DNA from: Chloroflexota bacterium
GTDB lineage: Bacteria; Chloroflexota; UBA6077; CF-72
Length of the DNA: 8,051 nucleotides
Reading direction: 5' to 3'
Assembly: GCA_019247135.1 (NCBI GenBank)
Contig: JAFAPL010000489.1
Location: forward strand, 1-8,051
Shown: positions 6,047 to 8,051 of the stretch, piece after piece
Layout: every line of letters starts with the position of its first letter
Position numbering within the stretch: the stretch's first letter is position 1
The notes under the pieces: model-generated
What the model was told of the DNA's origin: nothing
The model's database searches: none
What the model saw: only the letters and a program-made list of their open reading frames with translations
Translations under genes and position numbers: made by a program

Positions 6047-7011
6047 GCGGGTGCGCCGTACAGGTGGCAGGCGACCCAGTGTTTCGGCCGGACCGGCTGC
6101 AGCACGGGTCGTTCGGCGCGGCAGCGCTCCATCACGTGAGGACAGCGTGGATGGAACGGGCAACCGCCGGGTGGACTCAGCAGCGACGGAGGCAGTCCGG
6201 GGATGCCCTCCAGAACGCCCTTACGCTCGAGAGAGGGCAGGCAAGCGATCAGGAGCTGGGTGTACGGGTGCAGCGGTTCCTCGTACACCTCCTCTACCGG
6301 GCTGAGTTCGACCAGCTCGCCAGCGTACATCACGCCGAGGCGGTCCACGAATTGGGCCATCAATCCCATGTCGTGGCCGATCAGGATCACGGCCGCGCCC
6401 AGATCGGACTGCACCGCACCCAGCGTGTCCATGACCTGCCGCTGGACGACGACGTCGAGGGCGCTGGTCGGCTCGTCGGCGATGATCACGCGCGGCCGCA
6501 GGCTGATGGCGAGCGCGATGCACACGCGCTGTTTCATGCCGCCGCTCAGCTCGTGCGGGTACTTGTTGGCGGTCCCGCGCGGTAGACCGACCATTTCGAA
6601 GAGTGCGCCGACCCGCTCGCCCAGCTCCCTCCGAGAGCCTCGCACGCCATGATCGTGCAGCGCGTCGAGAATCTGGTCACCCACCCGCATGACTGGATTG
6701 AGTGAGTTCATGGCGCCCTGCGCGACCAGCGCGATGACCGCGAGACGCGTCTGGCGCATCTCTGCGTCTGAGAGGGCCAGCACGTCGGTACCGGCAAGAC
6801 GGATCTCACCCTGCTCGATCTTGCCTGGCGGCTTGATCATGCGCAGGATCGCCAGTCCAGTCGTCGACTTGCCCGAGCCGGACTCGCCGACCAGTCCCAC
6901 CCGCTCGGCGGGTTCAACCTCGAGGCTGACGCCGTCGACCGCCTTCACCGGCCCGCGCCGGGTGTGATAGTAGACGCGCAGGTCCCGCACGCTGAGGACC
7001 GGTTCGGTCAT
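6043..7011 (-). CDS. Dipeptide/oligopeptide ABC transporter ATP-binding protein (DppD/OppD-like)
   Basis: 322 residues, the first nucleotide-binding subunit of the importer. Motifs: Walker A GESGSGKST (42-50), Q-loop Q98 in ALVAQGAMNSLNP (the 'A.NSLNP' form typical of DppD/OppD), signature LSGGMKQR (155-162; M in place of the fifth-position Q, as usual in this branch), Walker B VIIADE (175-180) followed by PTSALD, and switch His213 in IGHD. The C-terminal domain has HPYTQLLIACLPSL (248-261) and Cys 284, 290, 297 and 315, spaced exactly as in the partner ATPase. In the related mycobacterial OppD a cluster of C-terminal cysteines binds an iron-sulfur cluster. Start ATG 7011 overlaps the permease stop as ATGA. 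The open frame upstream to 7116 lies within the permease gene and is a shadow. Confidence 0.93.
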   Translation of the reverse strand: MTEPVLSVRDLRVYYHTRRGPVKAVDGVSLEVEPAERVGLVGESGSGKSTTGLAILRMIKPPGKIEQGEIRLAGTDVLALSDAEMRQTRLAVIALVAQGAMNSLNPVMRVGDQILDALHDHGVRGSRRELGERVGALFEMVGLPRGTANKYPHELSGGMKQRVCIALAISLRPRVIIADEPTSALDVVVQRQVMDTLGAVQSDLGAAVILIGHDMGLMAQFVDRLGVMYAGELVELSPVEEVYEEPLHPYTQLLIACLPSLERKGVLEGIPGLPPSLLSPPGGCPFHPRCPHVMERCRAERPVLQPVRPKHWVACHLYGAPA

Positions 7012-7856
7012 GCGTTGCTCCCCAGGCGCGGATTGACGATCCGATCGAGCCCGGCGGCGATGCCGAACAGACCTACGAAGATCAGGACGATGATGAGGAT
7101 CGGCGGCAGCCACCACCAGACCAGGCCGCGCATGACGGTCGTGTAGTACAGCGACCAGTAGATCGCCATACCCAGCGTGGGCTGGTTTTGCGGGCCCAGA
7201 CCGAGTGCTTCGAGACCGATTGACGCCAGGATTGCGGCTGCCACAGCGGCGACGAAGCTGGCGGCGAGGTACGGCATCAGGTTGGGCATCATCTCTTCGA
7301 CGATGATGCGCGGGCCGCTGCTGCCCGAGAAACGCGCGACCTGGATATAGCTGCGCTCACGCATGGTGAGCACTTGCGAGCGGATGGTGCGAGTCGGCCA
7401 CATCCACGCCAGGCATGAGACGACCAGCGCCTCCTGGCGGACGTCCAGAGCCCCCTTGGTCGACGAAGCCAGCACGACCAGGAGCAGCAGACCGGGCACG
7501 GTCAGAAAAACGTCCGCCGCGCCGCGCAGCAACGTGTCCGCCAGACCTCCGTAGTAGCCAGCGATGAAGCCGCAGACGGCTCCGACGCCGAGGCCGATGA
7601 TGCCCGCGACCAGACCAATGGTCAGGGTGAGCGGGGTGGCAACGACGATGACGCTGAGCAGATTACGCCCGACCGTGTCGGTGCCCAGCGGATACTGCAG
7701 CGAGGGCGGCTGGTCGGGCACCGCTGCGCCGACCTTGGCGCCATCTCGATCCACGAACAACGGTCCGATGATGCCGATCAGGACGATCGCCAGGATCAGG
7801 CACAGACCAATCGTGAGTTGCGGATAGGCCCTCGCGCGCTCCGTCCAGATCCTCAT
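7008..7856 (-). CDS. Dipeptide/oligopeptide ABC transporter permease (DppC/OppC-like)
   Basis: 282 residues, an inner-membrane permease of the binding-protein-dependent transport family. A first membrane segment (about 14-35) is followed by the extracytoplasmic loop with PLGTDTVGRN (56-65), the hallmark of DppC/OppC. Further hydrophobic segments lie near 68-100, 118-131, 142-154, 195-216 and 248-268. The cytoplasmic coupling (EAA) loop is RERSYIQVARFSGSSGPRII (166-185) followed by VEEMMPNLMP; the usual 'A.G' core appears as F-S-G-S-S, a mild variation. The C-terminus VNPRL (274-278) is family-typical. The ATG at 7856 directly precedes the N-terminal amphipathic stretch; its SD is weak (GAG, 6 bases upstream), so it may rely on coupling to the preceding gene, whose stop is 19 bases upstream. 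It pairs with the truncated DppB-like permease. Confidence 0.93.
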   Translation of the reverse strand: MRIWTERARAYPQLTIGLCLILAIVLIGIIGPLFVDRDGAKVGAAVPDQPPSLQYPLGTDTVGRNLLSVIVVATPLTLTIGLVAGIIGLGVGAVCGFIAGYYGGLADTLLRGAADVFLTVPGLLLLVVLASSTKGALDVRQEALVVSCLAWMWPTRTIRSQVLTMRERSYIQVARFSGSSGPRIIVEEMMPNLMPYLAASFVAAVAAAILASIGLEALGLGPQNQPTLGMAIYWSLYYTTVMRGLVWWWLPPILIIVLIFVGLFGIAAGLDRIVNPRLGSNA

Positions 7857-7875
7857 GGCAGTCTCGGCTCGCCCG

Positions 7876-8051
7876 TCAGTAGTTGATCCGCGGATCGAGC
7901 ACGGGCAGCGTCAGGTCGAGGAAAAACGTCGCCAGACCGATCGCCACGATGACGATGAAAACCACGCCATAGATGACGAAGTAGTCGAACGTGCGGATAG
8001 CCTGATACAGCAGGTTGCCAACCCCTGGATAGGCGAAGACGACCTCGACCA
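7876..8051 (-). CDS. Dipeptide/oligopeptide ABC transporter permease (DppB/OppB-like), C-terminal 57 residues
   Basis: Partial gene entering from the right edge; only the last 57 codons are present. They read VEVVFAYPGVGNLL, then YQAIRTFDYFVIYGVVF, a membrane segment, and TLPVLDPRINY before TGA. 'E.VF.YPG.G.L...A...D' followed by a hydrophobic helix and a 'Y..LDPRI.Y' ending is the signature of DppB/OppB permeases (the first permease of the heterodimer). The usual order is substrate-binding protein, B, C, D, F, so the rest of this gene and probably the binding protein lie beyond 8051. It is 19 bases upstream of the second permease gene in the same operon. Confidence 0.9.
   Translation of the reverse strand, partial: VEVVFAYPGVGNLLYQAIRTFDYFVIYGVVFIVIVAIGLATFFLDLTLPVLDPRINY

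Noticed and set aside
6064..6585. Plus-strand open frame of 173 codons antisense to the DppD-like ATPase
   Set aside because: Same reasoning as for the neighbouring antisense frame: residues such as HALFHAAAQLVRVL mirror the conserved signature region in reverse.

Overview
The window is high in G+C (judged by eye) and reads as ordinary bacterial chromosome. Nothing in it is phage-like or IS-like, and there are no rRNA, tRNA or CRISPR features. Gene content (GntR/flavin monooxygenase pair, B12-riboswitch-controlled cobT, Dpp/Opp transporter with lipoprotein) and possible leaderless promoters would fit a high-GC Chloroflexota or Actinomycetota lineage. That placement is inference; no phylogenetic marker is present.

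Left part (1-1459): the 5' end of a GntR-family regulator on the minus strand faces away from a complete FAD-dependent monooxygenase on the plus strand (194-1459). Between them is a perfect 12-bp palindrome (143-154). It sits where it could control both promoters, giving a typical local regulator/flavoenzyme switch. A 137-bp convergent gap (1460-1596) holds only weak hairpins and a short direct repeat.

Middle part (1597-4606): a secreted alkaline-phosphatase-superfamily phosphodiesterase (minus strand) is divergent from cobT (plus strand). cobT has a class-I-like cobalamin riboswitch (about 3312-3410) in its leader. Its most likely start is a TTG with a strong Shine-Dalgarno sequence (SD) that is itself inside a small hairpin, which suggests translational control by B12. 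cobT is alone here, with no other cobalamin gene beside it, which fits lower-ligand attachment in salvage or remodelling. A 13-bp hairpin separates cobT from the convergent lipoprotein gene.

Right part (4668-8051, minus strand): a compact Dpp/Opp/Nik-type ABC importer operon in the order permease B (truncated by the window edge), permease C, ATPase D, ATPase F, then a small lipoprotein. D and F are each joined to the preceding gene by an ATGA stop/start overlap. Both ATPases carry the same C-terminal four-cysteine pattern. The lipoprotein looks like a heavy-metal-associated (HMA) fold whose usual CxxC has become CNC. This is the least ordinary item in the window. The substrate-binding protein is not in view and would be expected upstream, beyond 8051.

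No clearly undescribed system is evident. The best leads are the HMA-like lipoprotein fused to the transporter operon, the phosphodiesterase with non-canonical metal-site motifs, and the cobT leader.
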